Source: Nocardia asteroides
GTDB lineage: Bacteria > Actinomycetota > Actinomycetes > Mycobacteriales > Mycobacteriaceae
Direction: 5' to 3'
NCBI RefSeq assembly: GCF_900637185.1
Contig: NZ_LR134352.1
Location: 4,888,001 to 4,952,000, forward strand
Length of the DNA: 64,000 bases
Of this stretch, positions 11,143-21,823 are shown piece by piece. The translations under genes and the position numbers were made by a program. The stretch's first letter is position 1; every line of letters begins with the position of its first letter. A model generated the notes under the pieces. The model made no database searches. It was not told the DNA's origin and saw only the letters and a list, made by a program, of their open reading frames with translations.

Positions 11143-11748
11143 TCAAGCGGCGACAGTGGTGGCGGTGGTCGACGAGATCAGTTCGGCCGCGGTGGCGGCG
11201 AAGAGGCGGTGGCCCGCCGGACTGGGGTGCAGACCGTCGGCGGTCCACACCTCCGGCCGGGCCCAGTCGGGGTGCGCCGCGATATCCAGCAGCAGGGTGC
11301 CCGTGTCGGCGGTGACGCGGGCGAGCACCTCGTTGGCGACGGCGAACCGCTCACGCAGCAGGCCGCGGAAGCCGTCGGGCACGGGCAGCCGGGCGGGGAT
11401 GTCGGGGTAGGTCGCCGTGAACACGGTGGCCCTGCCCGCCCGCAGGGTGGTGAAGATGGTGTGCAGGTTGTCGGCGAAACGGGCCTCGTCGTACGCGCTG
11501 ACCAGGTCGTTCACGCCGACAACCACACCGTAGAGGCCGGCCCGGGCGCTCGTCGCCGCCGCCAGCTGACCCGCGACGACATCACCGGTGGTGGCGCCGT
11601 GGGTGCCGAAGTTGCGGATCGTGGCGGGGCGCAGCCCGAGCTGGCCGCCCAGCCGCGACACCCAGCCCCGGTAGCCGCCCGCCGCGGCCGGGTCGCCCCG
11701 GCCTTCCACGAAGCTGTCGCCGAGCGCCGTCAGGCCGGCCGCGATCAC
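11143..11748 (-). CDS. SGNH/GDSL-family hydrolase
   Basis: 201 residues from a GTG start that overlaps the stop of the upstream FAD enzyme (GTGA). The family blocks are present: GDSFVEG near the N-terminus (nucleophile Ser), GATTGD, GVNDL (block III Asn), and DGLHPSPAGH near the C-terminus (Asp-His). There is no signal peptide, so it is cytosolic. SGNH enzymes hydrolyse acyl esters and thioesters. Between an oxygenase and the PfaA-like synthase, release or trimming of the synthase product is the natural guess, since the synthase has no visible thioesterase domain. That role is inference. Confidence 0.85.
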   Translation of the reverse strand: MIAAGLTALGDSFVEGRGDPAAAGGYRGWVSRLGGQLGLRPATIRNFGTHGATTGDVVAGQLAAATSARAGLYGVVVGVNDLVSAYDEARFADNLHTIFTTLRAGRATVFTATYPDIPARLPVPDGFRGLLRERFAVANEVLARVTADTGTLLLDIAAHPDWARPEVWTADGLHPSPAGHRLFAATAAELISSTTATTVAA

Positions 11749-12995
11749 GCCGTCACTCCGGTATTCACCACGTGCCGGTCGGCGACGGGGAAGTTCACCT
11801 CTTCGTAGAGCGCGGCCAGCTCCTCCTCACCGAAGAACTTGTCCGGCGGGTACAGCCCGGCGATCAGACCGAAGAACTTCTTCGAGTAGTGCTCGCTGCG
11901 GCTGGCCGCGCGGAACACCGAGTCGTAGTACGGGGTGAGGGTGAGGTCGGAGATGGACTGGGTCAGCTCGTAGGTGCTGGCGCTCTGGGCGTCGCGCTCG
12001 CGCTGGTACTCGGGCATGGTCTCCTCGAAGGGACGTGCGCCCGAGAGGCTTTCGTGCACCAGGTCGGCCAGCAGCTGGCTGTACTTGAAGGCGTCGGTGA
12101 TGCCCCAGCCGGTGAAGGGGTCCTTGTGGTAGCCGGCGTCGCCGACCAGGGCCCAGCCGGGGCCGAAGGACTGGCGCCGGTAGTTGTCCGGGTACAGCAT
12201 CGGCCGGAACGGCTCGACGCGCTTGCCGGTGTCGCGCAGCCGCGCGCCGATCTCCGGGTCGACCTGGTCGACGATCTCCTGCAGGCCCGCGTCGGGATCG
12301 GTGCGGAAGTCGCGGAAGCGGTCGCGCTTGCGCATCACCGCGACCAGCGCCAGGCCGTCGTTGGTCGGCCAGGAGGCGAACTGCTGCTCACCGAAACCGG
12401 TGCGGTGGTGCATGCCCCAGTCGACGCCCTCGTAGTACGAGTAGTAGACGAAGCAGGCGGCGGGCGAGCCCTCGTAGGTGGCCGCGCCGACCTCCTTGGC
12501 GACGATCGAGTTCGCGCCGTCGGCGCCGACCACCAGCTTCGCGCGGAACTCCTGCTCCGGGCCCTCACCGACGCGGCCACGGATACCGGCGACCCGGTCG
12601 CCGTCGCGCAGCAGACCGGTGACGGTGAAGCCCTCGATCAGCTCGGCGCCGGACTCCCCCGCCGCGTCGACCAGGATCTTGTCGAGCACGGTGCGGCGCG
12701 GGCAGTACACGGCGTCGATGCCGTCGGCCGACGGGTCGGCCATGCCCGGGATCTCGATGTCGGTGTAGGTGAAGTTGAGATGGCGGATCGGCGGGCAGCC
12801 GGTGGCCACGACGGTGTCGAGCAGCCCCCAGGACTTCAGGAAGCCCAGGCCGGCCTGGTGGATGTAGTGCGTGGACGGGGTGTCGCTGGGAAAGGTCGCG
12901 CGATCCACGGCGAGCACCCGATAGCCCTGACGGGCCAGCAACATGGCCAGGGGCGAGCCCGCGACCCGGGTTCCGACGACGATGACGTCATACAT
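11745..12995 (-). CDS. FAD-dependent monooxygenase/oxidoreductase
   Basis: About 416 residues. The N-terminal dinucleotide-binding fold reads VIVVGTRVAGSPLAMLLAR, the variant common in class A FAD monooxygenases, followed by VDRATFPSDTPSTH. The second FAD motif is ALVGDAGYHKDPFTGWG near residue 300. The ATG at 12995 is preferred over upstream codons because it begins just before the Rossmann strand and has a GAAAG ribosome site upstream. The enzyme probably hydroxylates or dehydrogenates the lipid product or its precursor. It is coupled to the SGNH hydrolase by overlap. The spacer from 12996 to 13136 shows no gene. Confidence 0.85.
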   Translation of the reverse strand: MYDVIVVGTRVAGSPLAMLLARQGYRVLAVDRATFPSDTPSTHYIHQAGLGFLKSWGLLDTVVATGCPPIRHLNFTYTDIEIPGMADPSADGIDAVYCPRRTVLDKILVDAAGESGAELIEGFTVTGLLRDGDRVAGIRGRVGEGPEQEFRAKLVVGADGANSIVAKEVGAATYEGSPAACFVYYSYYEGVDWGMHHRTGFGEQQFASWPTNDGLALVAVMRKRDRFRDFRTDPDAGLQEIVDQVDPEIGARLRDTGKRVEPFRPMLYPDNYRRQSFGPGWALVGDAGYHKDPFTGWGITDAFKYSQLLADLVHESLSGARPFEETMPEYQRERDAQSASTYELTQSISDLTLTPYYDSVFRAASRSEHYSKKFFGLIAGLYPPDKFFGEEELAALYEEVNFPVADRHVVNTGVTA

Positions 12996-13136
12996 GATGT
13001 GATCACTTTCGGTGGTCGAATTCCGATTTCGAGTCTGTCGCCGGTGTATTGCGGAAACCACTGCGGGCCACCGCAATTCATCGGCCGATCGGTCCCGGCT
13101 ATCGTCGGCGGGACGGCTGGGGAATTTCGCGCCGCG

Positions 13137-14804
<1,668 letters not shown>

Positions 14805-14820
14805 GAATCGAATTCTTCAC

Positions 14821-14845
14821 GGCGGCAAGTGATCACGTCGCCGCC
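14821..14845. promoter_or_regulatory. Dyad between LysR gene and ligase gene
   Basis: The 87-base gap holds GGCGGC and GCCGCC arms around a palindromic GTGATCAC core. It lies just upstream of the ligase start (minus strand). It could be the operator of the adjacent LysR protein or a hairpin ending the LysR transcript. The position supports regulation of the synthase operon, but there is no direct evidence. Confidence 0.35.
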
Positions 14846-14891
14846 ACGATCGCTGTTCCTACCGCACGAGAGTCATGTCCTATCGACGGGT

Positions 14892-15815
14892 TCAGGCCGA
14901 CAATGCGCGGACATCATCGACCTGTGCCGATTCGATGCATTCCAGGAACAACGACACGGCGGGATTCTGTTCGTCGGCCCGCCAGACGGCGTGCAAATCC
15001 AATGTCGGCACCGGATCGAACAATTTCACCGCCACCGAGCTACTGCCCGGCACACCCATTCCCATCGAAATCGCGCGCGGCAGCGACGCGAATCCAACGA
15101 GCGGCCGGACCGACACCATGTGCGCCGTGGCGCCCGGGTCGTCGGCCGAATGCGTGACATTGAGCGAGATCCTGGTCTCGGCCGCCGACCGCAGGATCGT
15201 GTCGTACATCGCCGGACATTGTTCGCGTGCGAACAGCACGCAGTCCTGACTCTGTAACTCCGCGAACGGGACACCGGGCCGATCGGCCCAGCGATGCCGG
15301 CGGCCGACGACGGCCACCAGCGGCACCCGGTGCAGCAGCCTGCGATACCGGAAATCCGCCGTGCTCGGGTGGCCGTAGACCAGGGCCAGGTCGAGTGAGC
15401 CGTCGGCCAGGGCGGCCAGCTGCGGTCCGGTGCGTTTCTCCCAGAGCGACACGACGATGTCGGGATGTCGTTCGGTCATCCTGGTGAGCGCCTCGGGCAG
15501 GACATGCCTGCTGGCGGGCAGGTTGTAGCCGACATTGAGACTGCCCGCGCGGCCCTCGGCGGTCGCCTTGGCCGCCTGGGCCGCCCGGTCGAGCTGGGCG
15601 ACGATCTGTCTGGCCTGGAGTTCGAACTCCCGGCCCGCCGGGGTCAGCCGCACCTCGTGGGAGTTGCGGGCGACCAGTTGGACACCGAGCGACTTCTCCA
15701 GCTTCTGCAGCTGGGCACTGAGACTCGGTTGGGTCAGGTGAAGGCGCTGCGCTGCGCGGCCGAAATGCAACTCTTCGGCGATGGTGATGAACGAAACGAG
15801 ATGTCGGAATTCCAT
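14892..15815 (-). CDS. LysR-family transcriptional regulator
   Basis: 307 residues. The N-terminal winged helix-turn-helix is clear (EFRHLVSFITIAEELHFGRA, LTQPSLSAQLQKLEKSLGVQL), followed by a two-lobed effector domain. The gene is on the same strand as the synthase operon, immediately upstream of the ligase, so it is probably the pathway-specific activator. It is less usual in being co-oriented rather than divergent. The 233 bases upstream (15816-16048) hold no gene and would carry its promoter. Confidence 0.9.
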   Translation of the reverse strand: MEFRHLVSFITIAEELHFGRAAQRLHLTQPSLSAQLQKLEKSLGVQLVARNSHEVRLTPAGREFELQARQIVAQLDRAAQAAKATAEGRAGSLNVGYNLPASRHVLPEALTRMTERHPDIVVSLWEKRTGPQLAALADGSLDLALVYGHPSTADFRYRRLLHRVPLVAVVGRRHRWADRPGVPFAELQSQDCVLFAREQCPAMYDTILRSAAETRISLNVTHSADDPGATAHMVSVRPLVGFASLPRAISMGMGVPGSSSVAVKLFDPVPTLDLHAVWRADEQNPAVSLFLECIESAQVDDVRALSA

Positions 15816-16048
15816 GACGCCGGGCTCCTTCCGAATGACACCACGCTATCGAGATCGGATAACCGGTGATGAATACCGGTCGCCCAGGAGCCGCCGCGCG
15901 CGTTGCCGGTGGGTGAACCCGTCCACGGGATCGGCGTGGCCGACCCGGCGCGCCGTCGTCGAGGCGCGAAATAACCGGCGCGCCAGGGGTATCGCGCAGA
16001 ACGTCCCACTCTACCGCGCCGGGCGTCGTCGCGCCGCCCAGGCGGGAT

Positions 16049-16720
16049 TCACCCGACCGGGCCGTTGACCACCGCGTAGGCGAAACCGTCCCAGCCCTTG
16101 GCGCCGACCGTCTGCACGACGGTGGCGTCCAGGCTCGGTTCGGCGGCGAGCAGTTCGATCAGTTCCCGGCTGGCGCGCACGTTCGGGTCCTCGGAGTGCT
16201 CGTCGGCCACGGCACCGCCGCGCACCACGTTGTCCACCAGGATGACCGAGCCGGGCCGGGTCAGCCGCAGCGCCCACTGCACGTAGTTGGCGTTGTTGAC
16301 CTTGTCGGCGTCGATGAAGACCAGGTCGAAGGGTTCGGTGCTGTCCTCGGCGACCTCGGGCAGGGTGTCCAGGGCCGCGCCGACCCGGATGTCGACGCGG
16401 TCACCGACCCCGGCTCGGTCCAGGTTGGCCCTGGCCACCTTGGCGTGGCGCGGCTCGAATTCCAGGGTGACCACGATGCCGTCGTCACCGACCGCGCGCG
16501 CGAGCCATTCGGTGCTGTAGCCGCCCAGCGTGCCGATCTCGAGCACGCGCCGCGCCCGGGCCGAGCGGGCCAGCAGGTGCAAGAACTTGCCCTGCGGCGG
16601 GGAGACGTCGATCGCGGGCAGCCCCGCTTCCGCGTTGGCCGCCAGCGCGGGCGCGCCGTCGTCGCCGATGAGCGCGTCCACGAGATACCGGTCCACGCCT
16701 GCCCAGTCGTTGTCCGTCAT
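16049..16720 (-). CDS. SAM-dependent O-methyltransferase (CCoAOMT-like family)
   Basis: About 223 residues, cytosolic. It shows the class I methyltransferase fold: VLEIGTLGGYSTEWLAR (SAM-binding motif I), VVTLEFEPRHAKVARAN, and FDLVFIDADKVNNANY, which is typical of metal-dependent O-methyltransferases. The ATG at 16720 gives the usual family N-terminus; longer readings add an implausible extension. The gene is separated from the LysR gene by 233 bases and faces the lipase gene. It may decorate the synthase product, but could equally act alone. Confidence 0.85.
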   Translation of the reverse strand: MTDNDWAGVDRYLVDALIGDDGAPALAANAEAGLPAIDVSPPQGKFLHLLARSARARRVLEIGTLGGYSTEWLARAVGDDGIVVTLEFEPRHAKVARANLDRAGVGDRVDIRVGAALDTLPEVAEDSTEPFDLVFIDADKVNNANYVQWALRLTRPGSVILVDNVVRGGAVADEHSEDPNVRASRELIELLAAEPSLDATVVQTVGAKGWDGFAYAVVNGPVG

Positions 16721-16758
16721 AGGCGCCAGTGTGCCACCGACCCACGCTTCCCGGCGTG

Positions 16759-16775
16759 CGGTAACAGTGTTACCG
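16759..16775. promoter_or_regulatory. Perfect palindromic operator (CGGTAACA-G-TGTTACCG)
   Basis: A 17-base perfect palindrome lies in the divergent gap between the methyltransferase (start 16720) and the lipase (start 16875). Eight-base arms with a one-base centre are typical of TetR-family operators. The regulator is not encoded next to it. Confidence 0.6.
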
Positions 16776-16874
16776 TTCACCCTGCCGCCGCGGCGTGACC
16801 TGGGTCATGACGGAGCTCCGCTGCGGCGCAGGACACCACCGCATCGGTGCGGTGGTGGCATCGATGGGAGTGGT

Positions 16875-18182
16875 ATGCAGCAAGCACGATCGCTGGCGCG
16901 CCGGGTGGCGGTGGCCGCGGTGGCCTGTGTGGCGGCGATGGCCGGCACCGGAATCGGGATGCCCGCGGCATCCGCCGAGCCGGTCAGCGCGTTCTATGTG
17001 CCGCCCGCGGCGATCCCGGAGGCGCCGGGCTCGATCGTCAAGACGCAGCCGATGACCATCCTCGCGACCCCGCCGACGGCCACGGGCTGGCCGACGCAGG
17101 CCCAGCACGTGATGTACACCAGCCGGTTGCAGGACGGTTCGCCCGTCGCGGTGTCGGGCACCTACATCGAGCCGCAGAATCCCTGGCGCGGCGCCGGGCC
17201 GCGCCCGACCGTGGTCATCGGACCGGGCACCTCGGGCCAGGGCGACCGGTGCGCGATGTCGGTGGCCTTCTCCACCGGGGTGTCGGTGACCGCCGACCCG
17301 CTGGGGCTCTCGGCGAATCAGGAGCTGCCGTCCTCGGCGGTGTGGACCGCGCTGGGCGCGCGCGTGCTGATCACCGACTACATCGGCCTGGGCACGCCGG
17401 GGATCCACACCTACGCCAACCGGTTCGAGAGCGGACACGCCATCCTCGACGGCGCCCGCGCCGCCAACGCGCTCGGCGGGGTCGGCCCCGAGACGCCGCT
17501 GGTGCTGTGGGGCTATTCGCAGGGCGGCGGCGCCACCGCGGCCGCGGCCGAGATGCAGCCGAGCTACGCGCCGGAACTGAATCTGAAGGGCACCTGGGCC
17601 GGTGGTCCGGTCGCCGACCTGTCGGCGATCCTGTCGACCATCGACGGCGCGCTGATCGGTGGCGCGATCGGCTTCGCGGTCAACGGCATGCTGGCCCGCT
17701 ACCCCGAACTCGAGCAGGCCGTGGACCGGGTGACCAGCCCCGAGGGCCGGGCCATGCTCGCGACGCTGTCCGACTCCTGCGTCGCCGACCTGATCACCTA
17801 CCACCCGTTCCTGCGGACCAACTCGCTGACGGTGGACGGCCGCTCGCTCACCGAGCACCTCGCCGAGATTCCCGAGGCCGCGCCCGTGCTGGCCGAACTG
17901 CGCCTCGGCAGTGCCGCCCCGGCTACGCCGGTGCTGATCACCAGCGGCCGCAACGACGACACCGTCCCCTACGGCCAGGCCCGCCGCCTCGCCGAGGACT
18001 GGTGCGGGCAGGGCGCCACGGTCACCTTCCGCACCAACGAGCTGCCGCCGATCCTGCCCGGCACGACCATCCCCGGCCACTTCGGTCCGGAGCTGATCGA
18101 CGGCTTCGGTCCCGACAACGCGGTGACCTACCTGCTCGACCGGCTTGCGGACAAGCCGGTCGGCGGCTGCTCGTTCGACTGA
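16875..18182 (+). CDS. Secreted lipase (secretory lipase family, alpha/beta hydrolase)
   Basis: 435 residues with an N-terminal signal peptide (SLARRVAVAAVACVAAMAG, then ASAEP), so exported. The nucleophile elbow is GYSQGGGA near residue 218; the likely Asp is in TSGRNDDTVPYG and the His in IPGHFGPE. The length and the cysteine pattern fit the LIP family of secreted triacylglycerol lipases found in Nocardia and mycobacteria. A GGGAG ribosome site precedes the ATG. The role is probably hydrolysis of external lipids or esters. Confidence 0.88.
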   Translation: MQQARSLARRVAVAAVACVAAMAGTGIGMPAASAEPVSAFYVPPAAIPEAPGSIVKTQPMTILATPPTATGWPTQAQHVMYTSRLQDGSPVAVSGTYIEPQNPWRGAGPRPTVVIGPGTSGQGDRCAMSVAFSTGVSVTADPLGLSANQELPSSAVWTALGARVLITDYIGLGTPGIHTYANRFESGHAILDGARAANALGGVGPETPLVLWGYSQGGGATAAAAEMQPSYAPELNLKGTWAGGPVADLSAILSTIDGALIGGAIGFAVNGMLARYPELEQAVDRVTSPEGRAMLATLSDSCVADLITYHPFLRTNSLTVDGRSLTEHLAEIPEAAPVLAELRLGSAAPATPVLITSGRNDDTVPYGQARRLAEDWCGQGATVTFRTNELPPILPGTTIPGHFGPELIDGFGPDNAVTYLLDRLADKPVGGCSFD

Positions 18183-18198
18183 GCGAGCGCGCCGCACG

Positions 18199-18234
18199 CG
18201 ATGCCCCGCCGACACCGTGGTCGGCGGGGCATCG
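18199..18234. terminator. Bidirectional hairpin between lipase and ureC
   Basis: A 15-bp perfect stem with a six-base loop lies in the 56-base gap between two convergent genes. There is no long T-run, as is usual in high-GC actinomycetes. Confidence 0.75.
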
Positions 18235-18238
18235 TCGT

Positions 18239-19960
18239 TCAGAACAGGAAGTACCGCTGCGCCATCGGCAGTTCGGTGGCGGGTTCCTCGGCCCACACCT
18301 CGCCGTCGACGCGGACGGTGAAGGTGTCGGGGTCGACCTCGATGCGCGGCATGGCGTCGTTGTGCGGCATGTCGGCCTTGGTGACCGTGCGGGTGTTCTT
18401 GACCGGCACCAGCTTTCGCCGCACGTCGAGGCGGTTCGCCAGGCCGTCGTCGATCGCCTGCTCGGAGACGAAGTGCAGCGAGGTGGCCGCCGCGGCGGGC
18501 GCGGCCGCGCCGAACATGGGCCGCGGCAGCACCGGCTGCGGCGTCGGGATGGACGCGTTGGCGTCGCCCATCGCGGCCCAGGCGATCATGCCGCCCTTGA
18601 GCACCGCGTGCGGGCGGACACCGAAGAACGCGGGTTCCCACAGCACCAGATCGGCCAGCTTGCCGACCTCCACCGAACCGATCTCGGCGTCGAGTCCGTG
18701 CGAGACCGCCGGGCAGATGGTGTATTTCGCGATGTAGCGCTGCACGCGGGCGTTGTCGGCAGCGCCGTCACCGGGCAGGGCGCCACGACGGCGTTTCATC
18801 ACGTGCGCGGTCTGCCAGGTGCGCATCACGACCTCGCCGATGCGGCCCATGGCCTGGGAGTCCGAGCCGATCATGGAGATGGCGCCCAGGTCGTGCAGCA
18901 GATCCTCGGCGGCGATGGTGGACGGGCGGATCCGCGATTCGGCGAAGGCCAGGTCCTCGGGGATCGACGGGCTCAGGTGGTGGCACACCATCAGCATGTC
19001 GAGGTGTTCGTCGAGGGTGTTGACGGTGTGCGGCCGGGTGGGGTTGGTGGAGCTGGGCAGCACGTTGAGATGCGAGGCGACGGTGATGATGTCGGGCGCG
19101 TGCCCGCCGCCCGCGCCCTCGGTGTGATAGGCGTGGATGCCGCGGCCGCCGATCGCGGCCAGGGTGTCCTCGACGAAACCGGCCTCGTTGAGGGTGTCGG
19201 AGTGCAGCGCCACCTGTACGCCCGCCGCGTCGGCGACGGTGAGACAGGCATCGATCGCGGCCGGAGTGGAGCCCCAGTCCTCGTGCAGCTTGAAACCCGA
19301 GGCGCCGCCGCGCAACTGCTCCCACATGGATTCCTGGCTGACCGTGTTGCCCTTGCCGAGCAGCACGATGTTCATCGGCCAGTGGTCGAGGGCCTCCAGC
19401 ATCCGCGCCAGATGCCAGGAGCCGGGGGTGACGGTGGTGGCCTTGGAACCCTCGGCCGGGCCGGTGCCACCGCCGATGAGCGTGGTGATGCCGCCGCCCA
19501 GCGCCTCGTCGAGCAGCTGCGGGCAGATGAAGTGCACGTGGCAGTCGATGGCGCCCGCGGTGAGGATGCGGCCGTTGCCCGCGATGATCTCCGTCGACGG
19601 GCCCACGACGAGAGCGGGGTGCACGCCCGTCATGGTGTCGGGGTTGCCCGCCTTGCCGATGCCGCAGATGCGGCCGTCGCGGATGCCGACGTCGGCCTTG
19701 ACGATGCCCCAGTAGTCGACGATCACCACGCCGGTGATGACGGTGTCGGGGGCGCCGTCGGCACGGGTGGCCCGCGACTGGCCCATCGATTCGCGCAGCA
19801 CCTTGCCGCCGCCGAAGACGGCCTCCTCGCCGGCCAGCCCCGGTCCGCCGCTGCGGTCCTCGGTGATCTCGATGAGCAGGTCGGTGTCGGCGAGCCGGAT
19901 GCGGTCACCGGTGGTGGGGCCGAACAGTTCGGCGTAGCGGGCGCGGCTCAGTTCGGTCAT
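18239..19960 (-). CDS. ureC: Urease alpha subunit
   Basis: 573 residues. Catalyses hydrolysis of urea to ammonia and carbamate at a dinickel site in the cytosol. All key elements are present: [10 protein letters not shown] (nickel-binding His), FKLHEDWG (the Lys that is carbamylated), [24 protein letters not shown], the mobile-flap MVCHHL with Cys-His, and [11 protein letters not shown] (Asp ligand). The length matches the family. GGAGGG precedes the ATG. It is the last gene of the ureABC cluster; the expected ureF, ureG and ureD do not follow, because the next gene is the convergent lipase. Confidence 0.97.
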   Translation of the reverse strand: MTELSRARYAELFGPTTGDRIRLADTDLLIEITEDRSGGPGLAGEEAVFGGGKVLRESMGQSRATRADGAPDTVITGVVIVDYWGIVKADVGIRDGRICGIGKAGNPDTMTGVHPALVVGPSTEIIAGNGRILTAGAIDCHVHFICPQLLDEALGGGITTLIGGGTGPAEGSKATTVTPGSWHLARMLEALDHWPMNIVLLGKGNTVSQESMWEQLRGGASGFKLHEDWGSTPAAIDACLTVADAAGVQVALHSDTLNEAGFVEDTLAAIGGRGIHAYHTEGAGGGHAPDIITVASHLNVLPSSTNPTRPHTVNTLDEHLDMLMVCHHLSPSIPEDLAFAESRIRPSTIAAEDLLHDLGAISMIGSDSQAMGRIGEVVMRTWQTAHVMKRRRGALPGDGAADNARVQRYIAKYTICPAVSHGLDAEIGSVEVGKLADLVLWEPAFFGVRPHAVLKGGMIAWAAMGDANASIPTPQPVLPRPMFGAAAPAAAATSLHFVSEQAIDDGLANRLDVRRKLVPVKNTRTVTKADMPHNDAMPRIEVDPDTFTVRVDGEVWAEEPATELPMAQRYFLF

Positions 19961-19987
19961 CGGGTCCCTCCATCGAGGTCGACGCGG

Positions 19988-20299
19988 TCACCCATCGAGG
20001 CGGCCCGGCGGGGTGGTGCTGATTCCGTACACCTCGCGGGTGCCGCCGATCGGCACCAGCGAGACCTGTTGCGGCAGACCGGGTTCGAACCGGACCGCGG
20101 TACCCGCCGGGATGTCGAGGCGGTGGCCGTGGGCGGCGGCGCGGTCGAAGTCGAGGGCCGCGTTGGCCTGCGGGAAGTGCACGTGGCTGCCGACCTGGAC
20201 CGGCCGGTCGCCGGTGTTGACGACCTCGAGCCGGCGGCGGACCGCGCCCGCGTTGAGTTCGATCGTGCCCTCGGCACAGAGGTATTCACCGGGGATCAT
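19988..20299 (-). CDS. ureB: Urease beta subunit
   Basis: 103 residues, the usual size. The N-terminal [18 protein letters not shown] and the [10 protein letters not shown] motif are diagnostic. It is a structural subunit of the urease trimer. It lies 27 bases upstream of ureC and six bases downstream of ureA in one transcript. Confidence 0.96.
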   Translation of the reverse strand: MIPGEYLCAEGTIELNAGAVRRRLEVVNTGDRPVQVGSHVHFPQANAALDFDRAAAHGHRLDIPAGTAVRFEPGLPQQVSLVPIGGTREVYGISTTPPGRLDG

Positions 20300-20305
20300 G
20301 GGCGT

Positions 20306-20608
20306 CTATCCGATCGGGTGGTGCACGGTGACGAGCTTGGTGCCGTCGGGGAAGGTGGCTTCGACCTGCACGTCGTGGATCATCTCCGGCACGCCGGTCA
20401 TCACGTCGTCGCGGGTGAGCACCGAGCGCCCCGAGGACATCAGCTCCGCCACGGTCCGCCCGTCCCGCGCGCCCTCGAGCACGTGATCGGTGATCAGCGC
20501 GACCGCCTCGGGATGGTTGAGCTTGAGCCCCCGCGCCTGCCTGCGCCGGGCCAGCTCGGCCGCGTAGCTCAGCAGCAGCCGTTCCTGCTCGTGCGGCGAC
20601 AAGCGCAT
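20306..20608 (-). CDS. ureA: Urease gamma subunit
   Basis: 100 residues, the usual size, starting [12 protein letters not shown] and containing [20 protein letters not shown] and VTVHHPIG. It is the first gene of the structural urease cluster, with a GGAG ribosome site. The 174 bases between it and the divergent exonuclease gene must hold the promoter. Confidence 0.96.
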   Translation of the reverse strand: MRLSPHEQERLLLSYAAELARRRQARGLKLNHPEAVALITDHVLEGARDGRTVAELMSSGRSVLTRDDVMTGVPEMIHDVQVEATFPDGTKLVTVHHPIG

Positions 20609-20782
20609 CGGGTCTCCTCACGGATCGTGGACAGGTGTCCGACATTCTGACACGCCCGAACCCCACCCGCCCGTCCACCCGATCCGGCCCGCCCGCCCGG
20701 TCCGCAGAACGGCCCCCTCCGCAGCCGAACCCCTAGGCGAGACACAACTCGACCCTCGACCTGATCGCCGCCGGGAAAACCG

Positions 20783-21394
20783 ATGGCACGGTGGGGAATT
20801 CCGGCTCTATCGTCGACAACCGTGAACGCATGGAGTGGGCTGCTGAACGTGGTCGACGTGGAAGCCACGTGCTGGGACGGGACGGTGCCCGCGGGGCAGT
20901 CCAGTGAGATCATCGAGATCGGGCTGACCGTGGTGGATCTACAGCGGCGGGAGCGGGTGAGCAGGCACGGGATCCTCGTGCGGCCCCAACGGTCGGTGGT
21001 GAGCGCGTTCTGCACCGAGCTGACCGGGCTCACACAGGAGCAGGTCGGCGGTGGGGTGCCCTTCGCCGAGGCCTGCGCGCTGCTGGTGTCGGAATTCGAC
21101 GCGGCGGCGCGGCCGTGGGCGAGCTGGGGCGACTACGACCGTAAGCAGTTCCGGGCCCAGTGCGCCGCGGGTGGGGTGCGATATCCGTTCGGCGGGCGGC
21201 ACACCAATGCCAAGCAGGTGTTCGCCGAGGCGTACGGGCTGCGCAAGCGGCCGGGGATGGCGCAGGCGTTGCCGATCGCCGGGTTGCCGTTGGAGGGCCG
21301 CCACCATCGCGGCGAGGACGACGCGTGGAATATCGGGGCGCTGGTCGTCGACGTACTCGGTCGCGAGGGGTGGCGGGTCACCACCACGGAGTGA
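20783..21394 (+). CDS. 3'-5' exonuclease, DEDDh (KapD/ERI-1-like) family
   Basis: Up to 203 residues. The acidic active-site motifs are visible: DVEATCW (Exo I), SSEIIEIGL, the Asp in WASWGDYDRKQF (Exo II), and HHRGEDDAWN (Exo III His-Asp). These enzymes trim RNA or DNA 3' ends. The ATG at 20783 has a GGGAAAA site; a GTG at 20822 would begin closer to the conserved domain and is an alternative start. Confidence 0.85.
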   Translation: MARWGIPALSSTTVNAWSGLLNVVDVEATCWDGTVPAGQSSEIIEIGLTVVDLQRRERVSRHGILVRPQRSVVSAFCTELTGLTQEQVGGGVPFAEACALLVSEFDAAARPWASWGDYDRKQFRAQCAAGGVRYPFGGRHTNAKQVFAEAYGLRKRPGMAQALPIAGLPLEGRHHRGEDDAWNIGALVVDVLGREGWRVTTTE

Positions 21395-21400
21395 GGGGGC

Positions 21401-21823
21401 TCAGGACGCCAGGTTCTGTAGGCGGACCTGGCCGCGGGCGACGGTGCGACCCTCGGCGTCGGTGATCACCACGACCCACAGCTGCTGGCTGCGGCCGCGG
21501 TGGATCGGGGTGGCCTCGCCGGTGAGGATGCCGTCGCGGACCGCGCGCAGGAAGTCGGTGTTGTTGTTGACGCCGACCACCGAGCCGCGCGCGCCGAACC
21601 AGACCCCGGCGCCGACGCTGGCCAGGGTCTCGATGATCGTGCAGTACACGCCGCCGTTCTGGATGCCCGCGGGCTGGTGCAGCTGCGGGCGCACCTCCCA
21701 CTCGCCACGCACCCGGTCGGGGCCGACCTCGGTGTACTTCAGCCCGATCAGATCGGTGAAGGTGCCTTCGCTGGCCTTGGTCATCAGTTCGGGGGTGATA
21801 TCGGCCAGGGACATGTCGCTCAT
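21401..21823 (-). CDS. PaaI-family hotdog acyl-CoA thioesterase
   Basis: 140 residues with the hotdog fold: GLKYTEVGPDRVRGEWEV, then QPAGIQNGGVYCTIIETLAS, which is the HGG-type active-site region with Gln-Asn in place of His, and GVNNNTDFLRAV. It hydrolyses acyl- or aryl-CoA thioesters in the cytosol. The start may be the ATG at 21823 or the one three codons downstream; spacing to GGAG slightly favours the downstream one. It converges with the exonuclease. An iron box lies about 150 bases upstream, so it may be iron-regulated. Confidence 0.82.
   Translation of the reverse strand: MSDMSLADITPELMTKASEGTFTDLIGLKYTEVGPDRVRGEWEVRPQLHQPAGIQNGGVYCTIIETLASVGAGVWFGARGSVVGVNNNTDFLRAVRDGILTGEATPIHRGRSQQLWVVVITDAEGRTVARGQVRLQNLAS

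Noticed and set aside
183..11315. Long plus-strand open frames opposite the synthase operon
   Set aside because: They are low-complexity Arg/Gly/Ala-rich shadows of GC-rich genes on the minus strand; every recognised domain is on the minus strand.
16770..18641. Long minus-strand frame covering the lipase
   Set aside because: It is the complement of the lipase with no motifs; the lipase frame has a signal peptide and a full catalytic triad.
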